A DNA stretch of 64,000 nt from Ignavibacteriota bacterium. Its GTDB lineage: Bacteria; Bacteroidota; Ignavibacteria; SZUA-365. The DNA is taken from the NCBI GenBank assembly GCA_016218045.1, contig JACRFB010000046.1, forward strand, positions 62,001-126,000. The letters are read 5' to 3'. The notes under the pieces are model-generated. The model was not told the DNA's origin. It was given only the letters and a program-made list of their open reading frames with translations, and ran no database searches. Of the stretch, positions 34,883 through 43,298 are shown in pieces (the first letter of the stretch is position 1; each line of letters begins with the position of its first letter). Position numbers and translations under genes: made by a program.

Positions 34883-35397
34883 GCGAGCACCACCGAGATG
34901 ATCGCGCCGCTGACGCTGGCGGGATAGGACTTGAGTCCCGATGCGGCCGGACCCTTGACGACCGTACCGTTCGAGGCCATGAAGGTGGATCCGTGGCATG
35001 GACAGACAAGGCGATCGGATCCGAGTACGCCCGTTGATCCCGGGCTGACGGAGCATCCCTGATGCGTGCAGATCTCCGACAGTGCGGAGGCCTCGGTTGC
35101 ACTCGTGCGGATCACGAGAATTTTTTCGGGGAGTCCGGCGAGGCCGGACACCAGCAGGTAGCCGTTGATACCCGTAAGTGCCGACAGGCCGTCGGCCGCG
35201 GTGTCGATGCGCAGCACGCCGTTGTCGATGCTGAGTCCGGTCGAGGGCACCGGACCCGTGGGATTCTTGAGTGTCACTTCTTCGCAGCCGCTTGCGGGCA
35301 GCACACCCGACGCGAGAACCAGGCCTCCGGCCGCGCCGAGCAGGCGCTTCATGAAAGTGCGGCGCGCATCATCGCGCGGTTCATTGTTCATGCTCAT
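34879..35397 (-). CDS. Rieske [2Fe-2S] protein, lipoprotein/Tat type
   Basis: 172 residues. The N-terminus has RRTFMKR then a hydrophobic stretch and ASGC, so it may be exported by Tat and lipidated. The Rieske cluster motifs are complete: CTHQGC and CPCHGS, with the two Cys and two His of the [2Fe-2S] centre plus the disulfide Cys pair. Typical small soluble or membrane-tethered Rieske subunit. Second of the two Rieske genes and coupled to the heme barrel gene. Confidence 0.9.
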   Translation of the reverse strand: MSMNNEPRDDARRTFMKRLLGAAGGLVLASGVLPASGCEEVTLKNPTGPVPSTGLSIDNGVLRIDTAADGLSALTGINGYLLVSGLAGLPEKILVIRTSATEASALSEICTHQGCSVSPGSTGVLGSDRLVCPCHGSTFMASNGTVVKGPAASGLKSYPASVSGAIISVVLA

Positions 35398-35427
35398 CTC
35401 CAGGGACGATGTGAATGGGGGTGCCGG

Positions 35428-35874
35428 TCAACCGGCATAAACCGTCAGCACACCATCTTTCAGCGCGACGGGAAAAGCGAGCAGGTCTTTCTTTGCGGGT
35501 CCCGACTGATATTTGCCCTCGATGCTGTAGGCCGATTTATGGCACGGGCACTGGATCAACTCGGCACTCTTCACCTTGACCTTGCACTCCTTGTGCGGGC
35601 AGATGTTGCTCATCGCCGTGTACTTGTCCTTCGCCGCGCGCACGACCAGAATATCGCCCTGTTCCGTTCCCTTGATCAGAATCGAGCCGCCGATCTCCGC
35701 GAGGGCCTCGTGCTCAGCGAGTTTCACCGTGGTCAGCACCGTCTTTTTGTCCTGCAGGGCCGCCTGCCCGAACTGCGGAAACATCGCACCCCCCATCAGC
35801 GCTCCGGCGCCGATAGCCGCGATCCGCGCCATAAAGCCGCGCCGTGTTGTTTCCTGCATGTCGTCGTTGTTCAT
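35428..35874 (-). CDS. Rieske [2Fe-2S] protein, Tat-exported
   Basis: 148 residues from ATG 35874 (GGAG 8 bases upstream). Tat motif RRGFMARIAAIG. Cluster ligands in CPH and CPCHKS about 20 residues apart. The first box reads CPHKEC rather than CTHLGC, so the second Cys is present for a disulfide but spacing is similar. First gene of the cluster, 30 bp before the second Rieske gene; together with the barrel and DUF2231-like genes it suggests a periplasmic redox module. Confidence 0.88.
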   Translation of the reverse strand: MNNDDMQETTRRGFMARIAAIGAGALMGGAMFPQFGQAALQDKKTVLTTVKLAEHEALAEIGGSILIKGTEQGDILVVRAAKDKYTAMSNICPHKECKVKVKSAELIQCPCHKSAYSIEGKYQSGPAKKDLLAFPVALKDGVLTVYAG

Positions 35875-36008
35875 ACCATAGCTCCTTGATGATTGTAAGT
35901 GTCTGGCTCCCGAGCGGACACTGCGTGGTACTCGGAACATGGCGGCGGCACGATAAAGAGAGGTCACTCTTTGTAACAACGACCAGCGGAAACATGTTCC
36001 CAGCGGGA

Positions 36009-36141
36009 GAATTCAGCATTCAGAATACAGGAGTGAAGATCTAGGATCTAGGATCTAGGATCTAGAAACAACATTACTCCCCCGTCCCTAGTCCCCCGTC
36101 CCTCATCCCAACTCCTAACTCCTAATCTCCAACTTCCTCGC
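36009..36141. repeat. Heptanucleotide array with changing motif but constant 7-bp phase
   Basis: About 19 consecutive 7-bp blocks in the spacer before valS. They run from GAATTCA-like units through GGATCTA units (three exact copies at 36044-36064) to CCCCCGT/CCCTAGT units and CCTAACT-like units, without losing register. The spacer 35875-36184 holds no gene. Confidence 0.85.
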
Positions 36142-36156
36142 CACGCAACATTTTCG

Positions 36157-36164
36157 TATTTTTC
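36157..36164 (+). promoter_or_regulatory. Candidate -7 element before valS
   Basis: TATTTTTC differs from TAnnTTTG at the last base and lies about 20 bp before the valS ATG, directly after the heptamer array. Weak. Confidence 0.3.
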
Positions 36165-36184
36165 CCGGACGTATCGGAGAAAAA

Positions 36185-38968
36185 ATGAGCAATAACGACA
36201 CACCAGAAACAATCGACAGCGCCTACGCGGCATCCGCCGTGGAAGACCGCTGGTATGCGTCTTGGGAAAACAAAAAGCTGTTCCACGCCGAGGCGGGGCA
36301 GGGCGCGAATCCGTACACCGTCGTCATTCCGCCACCGAATATCACCGGCATGCTCACGATGGGGCATGTTCTCAACAACACGTTGCAGGACATTTTTATC
36401 CGCTGGCACCGGCTTGACGGCGAGCAGGCCTGCTGGATACCGGGCACCGATCACGCGGGGATAGCGACACAGACCGTGGTCGAGAAGGAACTGAAAAAGC
36501 AGGAAGGTCTGAGTCGTCACGATCTGGGCAGGGAAGAATTTTTGAAGCGCGTCTGGGAATGGCGCGACAAATACGGCAACATCATCCTCGCCCAGCTCCG
36601 CAAGCTGGGTGTGTCCTGCGATTGGGACCGCCTGGTCTTCACCCTCGATCCCACACTGAGTGTCGCGGTGCGCGAGTCCTTCATACGCCTGTACCGCCGC
36701 GGACTCATCTACCGCGGCAAACGCATCATCAACTGGGATCCCGTCTCTCACACGGCGTTGTCGGACGAGGAAGTGGAGCACCGCGAACAGCAGGGCAAAC
36801 TCTATCACTTCCGATATCCGCTCATCGAAAACGGCGTGCCGAGCAGCACAAAATTTCTTGTTGTTGCCACCACGCGTCCCGAAACCATGCTCGGCGACAC
36901 CGCCGTGGCGGTGCATCCCGACGATGAGCGGTATGCCGCGTACATAGGCACATCCGTGATGCTGCCGCTGATGAACCGCGAGATTCCGGTAGTGGCCGAC
37001 GAGTATGTGGACCGCAGCTTCGGGACCGGGGTTGTGAAGATCACCCCCGCGCACGACCCCAACGATTTTGAAGTAGGACTGCGGCACGCGCTCCCGCAGA
37101 TCAACGTCATGAGTGTCGATGCGTCGATCAACGAAAACGGCGGCGTGTACGCCGGACTCGACCGTTTCGATGCGCGCGCGCGTGTTGTTGCCGACCTCGA
37201 GGCCCTCGGCCTCGTCGAAAAAATCGACGAACACACACACGCGGTGGGATACAGCTACCGCACACACGTGCCGGTTGAACCGTATCTGTCGGACCAGTGG
37301 TTCGTGAGCATGAAACCGCTCGCCGAACCCGCCCTGCAGGTAGTGCGCGACGGGGTCGTAAAATTCCATCCCGAGAGATGGACCAAAGTGTACGAACATT
37401 GGATGACAAACATCCGCGACTGGACCATCTCGCGCCAGCTCTGGTGGGGGCATCGCATCCCGGTGTTTTATTGCGACACCTGCGGATGGCAGGATGCGTT
37501 GCACGAAAATCCGGGCAACTGTCCCGCATGCGGCGCGCCCGGTGTGCGGCAGGACGAGGATGTGCTCGATACCTGGTTCTCGTCGTGGCTCTGGCCCTTC
37601 AGCGTCCATCACTGGCCGCAGGACAGCATCGATCTGCGGTACTTCTATCCGACGAAGCTGCTGGTCACGGGACCCGACATCATCTTCTTCTGGGTCGCGC
37701 GCATGATCATGGCCGGACTCGAATTCATGCGTGACGTGCCCTTGGCCGACGGCTCCCCGCGTGTCGAAGCACGCGACCTCGTGCCCTTCCACGATGTGTA
37801 TTTCACGAGTATCATCCGTGACGAGAAGGGGCGCAAGATGTCGAAGTCGCTCGGCAACTCGCCCGATCCGCTCGACGTGATCGCTGAGTACGGCGCCGAC
37901 GCGTTACGTTTCACCGTCGTGTACCTCGCGCCGCTCGGTCAGGACGTGCTCTTCTCCACATCGAAGTGTGAACTCGGGCGGAACTTCGCGAACAAGATCT
38001 GGAACGCCGCGCGTTTCCTCCTCATGAACAAGACTGCGGTCGAGACGCGGACGGGTTGGACGTGGCGCGACGGCGCCTGGCAAGCCCCTGCCGGCGCGCA
38101 GGAACTGGCGCTCGCCCCGGGCTCGATGGGCATCGAAGACCGCTGGATTTTCAGCCGCCTGCACGAGACCATCGCCGCGCTGCGTGAGGCGATGACGCGG
38201 TACCGCGTGAACGACGCATCGAAGGCGCTGTATGAATTCGTGTGGCACGACTTCTGCGACTGGTACATCGAACTGATCAAGGACCGCCTCTACGCGGACG
38301 ACGAGAAACTGCAGCGTGTGGCTCTCGGTCGCGCGCTGAACGTCTTCGAATCGATGCTCACGCTGCTGCACCCCTTCATGCCGTTCATCACCGAGGAACT
38401 CTGGCACAAACTCGAACCCGGACGCGATGAGCTCAGCATCATGGACGTGCGGCTTCCGGCCTACAATCCCGCCGCAGTGGACGAGGAGGCCGACGCCACA
38501 ATGTCGTATCTGCAGTCGCTTGTCGAGGCCGTGCGCGGCATCCGCGGCGAGATGAATGTGCCACCCTCGCGGCCCTGCGATCTCGTGGTGAACTGCCGCG
38601 GCGAGGAGCACCGGCGCGCGATTCTCGAGAACACGCATTTCCTGGAGCGCCTCGCGCGCATCGGCACCGTGCAGGCGGGCGACGGACTCGCGCGGCCGCG
38701 GCTCTCCGCCAGCGTGGTTGTCGCGGGCGACGACGTGTTCCTGCCGCTCGAAGGACTGATCGACATCACGAAGGAACGTGCCCGCCTGGCGAAGGAAATC
38801 GACCGCGTCGAGGGCATGCTGCGTGGCATTGTTTCGAAACTGTCGAATGACAAGTTTGTATCGTCCGCGCCCGCCGATGTTGTTGAAAAGGAGCGCGCGA
38901 AACAGGCCAATGCCGAAACAACTCTTGCGAAACTCAAGGCGAACCTTGCCAGTCTCGAAACGGAATGA
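36185..38968 (+). CDS. valS: Valyl-tRNA synthetase
   Basis: 927 residues, the usual length. Class-I signatures: PPPNITGMLTMGHVLN (HIGH) near residue 55 and RKMSKSLGNSPDP (KMSKS) near residue 545. The editing domain lies in between (TTRPETMLGDTAVAVHP), with Zn-like CDTCGW and CPACGA Cys pairs. The C-terminal ~70 residues are a long coiled coil with repeated Lys/Glu (VEKERAKQANAETTLAKL), specific to ValRS. Charges tRNA-Val in the cytoplasm. Confidence 0.98.
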   Translation: MSNNDTPETIDSAYAASAVEDRWYASWENKKLFHAEAGQGANPYTVVIPPPNITGMLTMGHVLNNTLQDIFIRWHRLDGEQACWIPGTDHAGIATQTVVEKELKKQEGLSRHDLGREEFLKRVWEWRDKYGNIILAQLRKLGVSCDWDRLVFTLDPTLSVAVRESFIRLYRRGLIYRGKRIINWDPVSHTALSDEEVEHREQQGKLYHFRYPLIENGVPSSTKFLVVATTRPETMLGDTAVAVHPDDERYAAYIGTSVMLPLMNREIPVVADEYVDRSFGTGVVKITPAHDPNDFEVGLRHALPQINVMSVDASINENGGVYAGLDRFDARARVVADLEALGLVEKIDEHTHAVGYSYRTHVPVEPYLSDQWFVSMKPLAEPALQVVRDGVVKFHPERWTKVYEHWMTNIRDWTISRQLWWGHRIPVFYCDTCGWQDALHENPGNCPACGAPGVRQDEDVLDTWFSSWLWPFSVHHWPQDSIDLRYFYPTKLLVTGPDIIFFWVARMIMAGLEFMRDVPLADGSPRVEARDLVPFHDVYFTSIIRDEKGRKMSKSLGNSPDPLDVIAEYGADALRFTVVYLAPLGQDVLFSTSKCELGRNFANKIWNAARFLLMNKTAVETRTGWTWRDGAWQAPAGAQELALAPGSMGIEDRWIFSRLHETIAALREAMTRYRVNDASKALYEFVWHDFCDWYIELIKDRLYADDEKLQRVALGRALNVFESMLTLLHPFMPFITEELWHKLEPGRDELSIMDVRLPAYNPAAVDEEADATMSYLQSLVEAVRGIRGEMNVPPSRPCDLVVNCRGEEHRRAILENTHFLERLARIGTVQAGDGLARPRLSASVVVAGDDVFLPLEGLIDITKERARLAKEIDRVEGMLRGIVSKLSNDKFVSSAPADVVEKERAKQANAETTLAKLKANLASLETE

Positions 38969-38984
38969 CACACAGGGCGTATCG

Positions 38985-39713
38985 GTGCGGCGTACAGCCG
39001 CGCTGATCGCCGCGTGTGTGTTCATCGTGCCGGTCCTGCTGCGCGCGCAGACGGAACCGGAATCACCCACTGTGCCTCCGCCGCCGCTCGTTAACGGATG
39101 GCAGATTTCGGCCTTCACCGGCGCGGCGCTTAACGTGTTCAGCGGCGGGTATTTCGGGGTCGGGGACCGCACCTTCGTCGCCGAGGAGAGCAGCTTCAAC
39201 ATGCCGTACGGCGTGTCGATTAACATCCCGGTCTTTTCCGACGCCTCGCTGTACCTGCGCGCCGGATGGCACGGCACGCAGACGGTGTTTTTCTCGGGCC
39301 GGCAGGACAGTTTGAAATCGATTCAGGGGTATGGCGACATCGGCGATGAACTGACACTGCGCTACGACCTCTTCCATGTCGACGTACTTGTGCGCCTGAT
39401 CGGTCGCCAGGACGGTGAGCGTGTGTTTGTGGGACCGAGTTTCAACTACGTCCGCTCGAAGCGCGTGCGGCTCATCGAAACCGAATATCAGACCGGCGTG
39501 TCGTATATGTACGAGGACGGCGATCTTGCGGGCGCGGCGTCCATGCGCACCTCTCTCGTGCTCGGCGCCGAATACGCGTTTGTACCACTGCGGAATCTGT
39601 ACGTGATACCCTCCGTGCAGGTCGATTACAGTCCGCAAAAACTCTCGACCGAACACCCGATCAAGGCGGTGTTCTACAAATTTCTTGTGACGGTTGCCTA
39701 TCAACCGTTCTGA
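38985..39713 (+). CDS. Outer-membrane beta-barrel protein (unknown)
   Basis: 242 residues from GTG 38985, with AGGG 7 bases upstream and 16 bp after the valS stop. Signal peptide ends LLRAQ. The mature protein is an 8-strand-type barrel pattern (GWQISAFTGAALNVFSGGY, YGVSINIPVFSDASLYLRAGW), ending in the aromatic VAYQPF, as outer-membrane barrels do. PorT/OmpW-like proteins have similar layout; no catalytic motif. The frame stays open upstream inside valS, so earlier starts cannot be fully excluded. Confidence 0.65.
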   Translation: MRRTAALIAACVFIVPVLLRAQTEPESPTVPPPPLVNGWQISAFTGAALNVFSGGYFGVGDRTFVAEESSFNMPYGVSINIPVFSDASLYLRAGWHGTQTVFFSGRQDSLKSIQGYGDIGDELTLRYDLFHVDVLVRLIGRQDGERVFVGPSFNYVRSKRVRLIETEYQTGVSYMYEDGDLAGAASMRTSLVLGAEYAFVPLRNLYVIPSVQVDYSPQKLSTEHPIKAVFYKFLVTVAYQPF

Positions 39714-39750
39714 TCCGGCGCCGGGGGCGCAGAACAAAGGATATACTGGT

Positions 39751-42300
39751 ATGAAAATCGCGACGATCGGCCTGCGGGCGGCCCTCATGGCCGCGAGCGC
39801 GGCACTGTGTCTTTTCCTGACGGCACCCGGCATCGATGACACGACGCCGCGGACCGCGTTGCGCGCGCACGACAGGCCGGGGGAGGCCGACAGGTTTTTC
39901 TACGCGCAGCGGGTCTGGCCGTACGGCTCCGCTCCGGCCGGCTGGCGCGAGGACGCGATGGAACATATACGCCGCATGCGCCCCGCACCGATGCAGAAGA
40001 CTGCGGATGCATGGACGTGGGTGTCGCTGGGTCCTTCCAACATCGCCGGGCGTATCCGATCGCTCGCGATGGATCCCACGAATCCAGCGATTCTGTACGC
40101 TGGCAGCGCCGGCGGAGGCATCTGGAAAACGACGGACGCGGGCACGACCTGGCGGCCGCTCGACGACTTTCTGCCGAATCTGCGTATTGGCAGCATCGCG
40201 GTGCATCCGACGGATCCGTCGACGGTGCTTGCGGGCAACGGCGAGGGTTTCGTTCTCTGGCAGGATTCGTTCGCTTATGGACGCGGCATATACCGCAGCC
40301 GTGACGCGGGAGCGACGTGGGAATTAATCCCGGCCACCGCCATCCCGAACTTCGAATTTGTCTTCGACATCGCCTTCGATCCCTTCGATCCGCGCATCGT
40401 GTTGGCGGCGACAAAGGCCGGCATCATGCGCAGCAGCGACGGCGGCGATTCGTGGGTGCGGCTGCGTGTGACATTCTCGGCCATACGCGGGATGATGTCG
40501 GTGTTCAGCCGCACGACGGAAGGTCTGGTCTATTGCTCGATCGAGGGTGTCGGAATATTTCGGTCAACGGATCACGGCGCCACATGGGAAGGACCGAAGG
40601 TCTCGGGCATCACCGCTACGAATTTTTCTCGCATACAGCTTGCGGCCGCGCCCTCAAACGGCGATGTCGTGTACGCCGCTTTTACCGCGACTGACGAGTC
40701 GTGCGCGGGAGTGTATCGCAGCAGCAACAGGGGCGATACCTGGACGGCCGTCACGATCCCGCGTAGTGAACTCGATGGCGACGATTACATGCGCGAGCAG
40801 GGGCAGTACAATTCGGTGCTCACCGTACATCCCACCAATCCGAATCAGGTGTGGGCGGGCGGCATCGACTTGTATCGATCCACGAATGGCGGATCCACCT
40901 GGAAGCAGATGTCGAACTGGTATCCCGCCGCGGGCTACGGGTACGTTCATGCCGATCAGCACGCGCTGCTTTTTAATCACAAGACTCCCGCGCAGTTGTT
41001 CGCCGCCTGCGACGGCGGTATCTACCGCACCAATACAAGCGGTCTGAGCTGGATCGACGCAAACGCCGGACTCGTCACGACGCAGTTCCACAGTGGAACA
41101 CCGCACCCGACAAACGATGTGGTGCTGGGCGGCACCATCGACAACGGCAATCTGCGAGTCTCCTCCGGCCCGTCCTGGCTGGATGTCACGGGCGGTGACG
41201 GAGGCGCCACCGCTATCGATTATTCCGATCCGCGCATCATGTACGCCGAACTGTATTATCTGGATTTTATGAAGTCCACCCTGTCGGGCTCCGCCGGAAC
41301 CTTTCAGTCGAAGATGAACGGAATTCCGCGAAGCGCGGAAGGAGGGACCACCGACCGCTGCGCATTTCTGCCCCCCTTCGAAATGGATCCGTCCGATCCC
41401 AAGGTGTTGTACGCCGGCACGTACAGGATGTATCGCACTACCAACGCCGCAGAGTTATGGACGCCCGTCAGTCCGGATCTGAGCAACAATGGCTTCATCA
41501 CGGCGATCGGTGTGTCGAAAAGCAATCCCTCCGTGGTGTACACCGGCTCCTCATCGGGTGTGGTGTACGTGACGACAAATGGCGGGGGAAACTGGACGCG
41601 TGTCACCACCGGACTCCCGGTTCGGTATATAACGGATCTGGCCGTCAATCCCACCGATCCTGCCGTCGCGTACATTACATTCAGCGGATTCAGAGCGGGC
41701 CATGTCTATAAAACCTCCAATTTCGGTGCACAATGGACAAACGCCTCCGGTTCGGACACACTTGCCACCTTGCCTGATGCCCCGGCAAATACCATTGTGT
41801 TCCATCCCGGAAACACTTCTAAATTGTATGTGGGGACGGATGTCGGCGTGTTTATGACCGAGGATGGAGGAGCCACCTGGACTCCTGCAAATTCTGCAAT
41901 GGGCAATGTCACTATTGCTGACTTGCAGGTGCGAAAAGACGGGACTCTTTTTGCGGCGACACATGGCAGGGGAGTTTTTAAGAGCAGCTACTCTCTTTTG
42001 GATACACAACGTTCTCCTTTGGCGGAAGAATTTTCGGTCGGGGCGCTGTACCCGAATCCTCTGCTCAGGGGAGAAAACAGCTTCGTTCTTCCGATCCGTG
42101 TCGAAAAACCGACGGAAGTAACAGTTCAGATGTATGACGCAAACGGTCGTAAAATGAATGAATTGCGGAGATCATTCGAAACACCAGGCAGTTACAACAC
42201 CATCATGCCGCTCGGTGCATCGTCTTCGGGAATCTATCACTGCGTGGTGCTCCGCGGTGAGAAGATTGTGTCTGTGCGCAAGCTTGCGGTCACGGAATGA
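39751..42300 (+). CDS. Secreted VPS10/BNR-type beta-propeller with T9SS sorting domain
   Basis: 849 residues from ATG 39751. Signal peptide to about residue 25. Residues ~90-750 hold many Asp-box or YCF48/VPS10-like blades (GGIWKTTDAGTTW, GIYRSRDAGATWELI, GIFRSTDHGATWEGP, GVFMTEDGGATWTP), probably two seven-bladed propellers as in xyloglucanase-like or sortilin-like proteins. No GH74 acid residues were identified, so an enzymatic role is unproven. The last ~80 residues are a T9SS type A-like domain (MYDANGRKM, GIYHCVVLRG). Codon use is like its neighbours. Confidence 0.85.
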   Translation: MKIATIGLRAALMAASAALCLFLTAPGIDDTTPRTALRAHDRPGEADRFFYAQRVWPYGSAPAGWREDAMEHIRRMRPAPMQKTADAWTWVSLGPSNIAGRIRSLAMDPTNPAILYAGSAGGGIWKTTDAGTTWRPLDDFLPNLRIGSIAVHPTDPSTVLAGNGEGFVLWQDSFAYGRGIYRSRDAGATWELIPATAIPNFEFVFDIAFDPFDPRIVLAATKAGIMRSSDGGDSWVRLRVTFSAIRGMMSVFSRTTEGLVYCSIEGVGIFRSTDHGATWEGPKVSGITATNFSRIQLAAAPSNGDVVYAAFTATDESCAGVYRSSNRGDTWTAVTIPRSELDGDDYMREQGQYNSVLTVHPTNPNQVWAGGIDLYRSTNGGSTWKQMSNWYPAAGYGYVHADQHALLFNHKTPAQLFAACDGGIYRTNTSGLSWIDANAGLVTTQFHSGTPHPTNDVVLGGTIDNGNLRVSSGPSWLDVTGGDGGATAIDYSDPRIMYAELYYLDFMKSTLSGSAGTFQSKMNGIPRSAEGGTTDRCAFLPPFEMDPSDPKVLYAGTYRMYRTTNAAELWTPVSPDLSNNGFITAIGVSKSNPSVVYTGSSSGVVYVTTNGGGNWTRVTTGLPVRYITDLAVNPTDPAVAYITFSGFRAGHVYKTSNFGAQWTNASGSDTLATLPDAPANTIVFHPGNTSKLYVGTDVGVFMTEDGGATWTPANSAMGNVTIADLQVRKDGTLFAATHGRGVFKSSYSLLDTQRSPLAEEFSVGALYPNPLLRGENSFVLPIRVEKPTEVTVQMYDANGRKMNELRRSFETPGSYNTIMPLGASSSGIYHCVVLRGEKIVSVRKLAVTE

Positions 42301-42398
42301 AATAATTGCACGACATTTACGGTTATAAGAACAGTTCGGCACACTATATGAAATAATTTCACGGCAGAGACATACTCACCAACGTTTGGGGATCTGCC

Positions 42399-43238
42399 AT
42401 GAAAATAGTTCAATTCTTCCTGTCCTCCCTGTGTGTCATCCTTCCAGAAATTGCGCCCACATACTTGCTAGGGCAGGATATTCCCGGCATCTGCCTGAGC
42501 GGCGATTGTATCAATGGAAATGGTACAATGTTCTGGGACGATGGCCGCAAATATTCCGGATCCTTCGAAAACGGTCTGCGGCATGGCATCGGAACGATCA
42601 CGTTTCCCACCGGCCGGCAGTATGCGGGAGCATGGTTGCGTGACAGGCGGACGGGTAAGGGGGAATTGGTTTTCCCAAATGGCGAGAGGTACGTCGGTGA
42701 TTTTATCGACGGACGGATGGAAGGCGAGGGGCAGTACACGTATCTCTACGGCGAAGTCTACGTGGGTGAGTGGCGCGACGGGTTGCGGTGCGGGAACGGT
42801 GTGCAGCTCCTGAGCGACGGGCGTATGTTTTTCGGAACGTGGGAGGAAGATCGGAGACACGGGAGCGGGACCATGTTGCTGCCGGGAGGCGACCGATACG
42901 TGGGTGAGTTTTGCGCGGGACGTTACAGCGGATTCGGGACGATGTACTGGGCCGATGGGAAAAGTTATGTGGGCGATTGGAGTGGCGGAGTGCAACACGG
43001 CTACGGCGTGTCCACCTTTTCTGAGCGTTCGAAATATGACGGTATGTATCTCGAGGGTGAATACCAGGGGTACGGTTCGTGGCTTTTCCCCGACGGCGGC
43101 GTGTACCGCGGCGGATGGAAACACAGTAAACGTCACGGTCGCGGGGTGATGTACGATCGCCACGGCGAAATTGCACAGGAAGGCGTGTGGATCGACGACA
43201 AGTATCAGGGAGCGTCGATGACGTCGATTCCCGAATGA
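42399..43238 (+). CDS. Secreted MORN-repeat protein
   Basis: 279 residues. Sec signal to about residue 25 (TYLLGQ). Residues ~45-270 hold nine full MORN repeats and a tenth partial one, each of 23 residues of the YxGxWxxGxxHGxGxxxxxxGxx type (YSGSFENGLRHGIGTI, YVGDFIDGRMEGEGQY, YVGDWSGGVQHGYGV). MORN repeats form an elongated beta-solenoid for protein or membrane binding. The signal peptide makes it envelope-located; no partner is evident. It ends before a strong terminator. Confidence 0.9.
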   Translation: MKIVQFFLSSLCVILPEIAPTYLLGQDIPGICLSGDCINGNGTMFWDDGRKYSGSFENGLRHGIGTITFPTGRQYAGAWLRDRRTGKGELVFPNGERYVGDFIDGRMEGEGQYTYLYGEVYVGEWRDGLRCGNGVQLLSDGRMFFGTWEEDRRHGSGTMLLPGGDRYVGEFCAGRYSGFGTMYWADGKSYVGDWSGGVQHGYGVSTFSERSKYDGMYLEGEYQGYGSWLFPDGGVYRGGWKHSKRHGRGVMYDRHGEIAQEGVWIDDKYQGASMTSIPE

Positions 43239-43248
43239 CATAAAAAGT

Positions 43249-43274
43249 GAGCGCCGCGGTTTCCCGCGGCGCTC
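43249..43274. terminator. Intrinsic terminator between convergent genes
   Basis: Perfect 11-bp GC stem (GAGCGCCGCGG and its complement) around a TTTC loop. On the minus strand it is followed by ACTTTTTA, so it is a good Rho-independent terminator for the choice-of-anchor gene. On the plus strand it lacks a clean T-run but may still end the MORN gene transcript. Confidence 0.85.
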
Positions 43275-43298
43275 GGTGTTTGAAACCGTAACGTGGTG

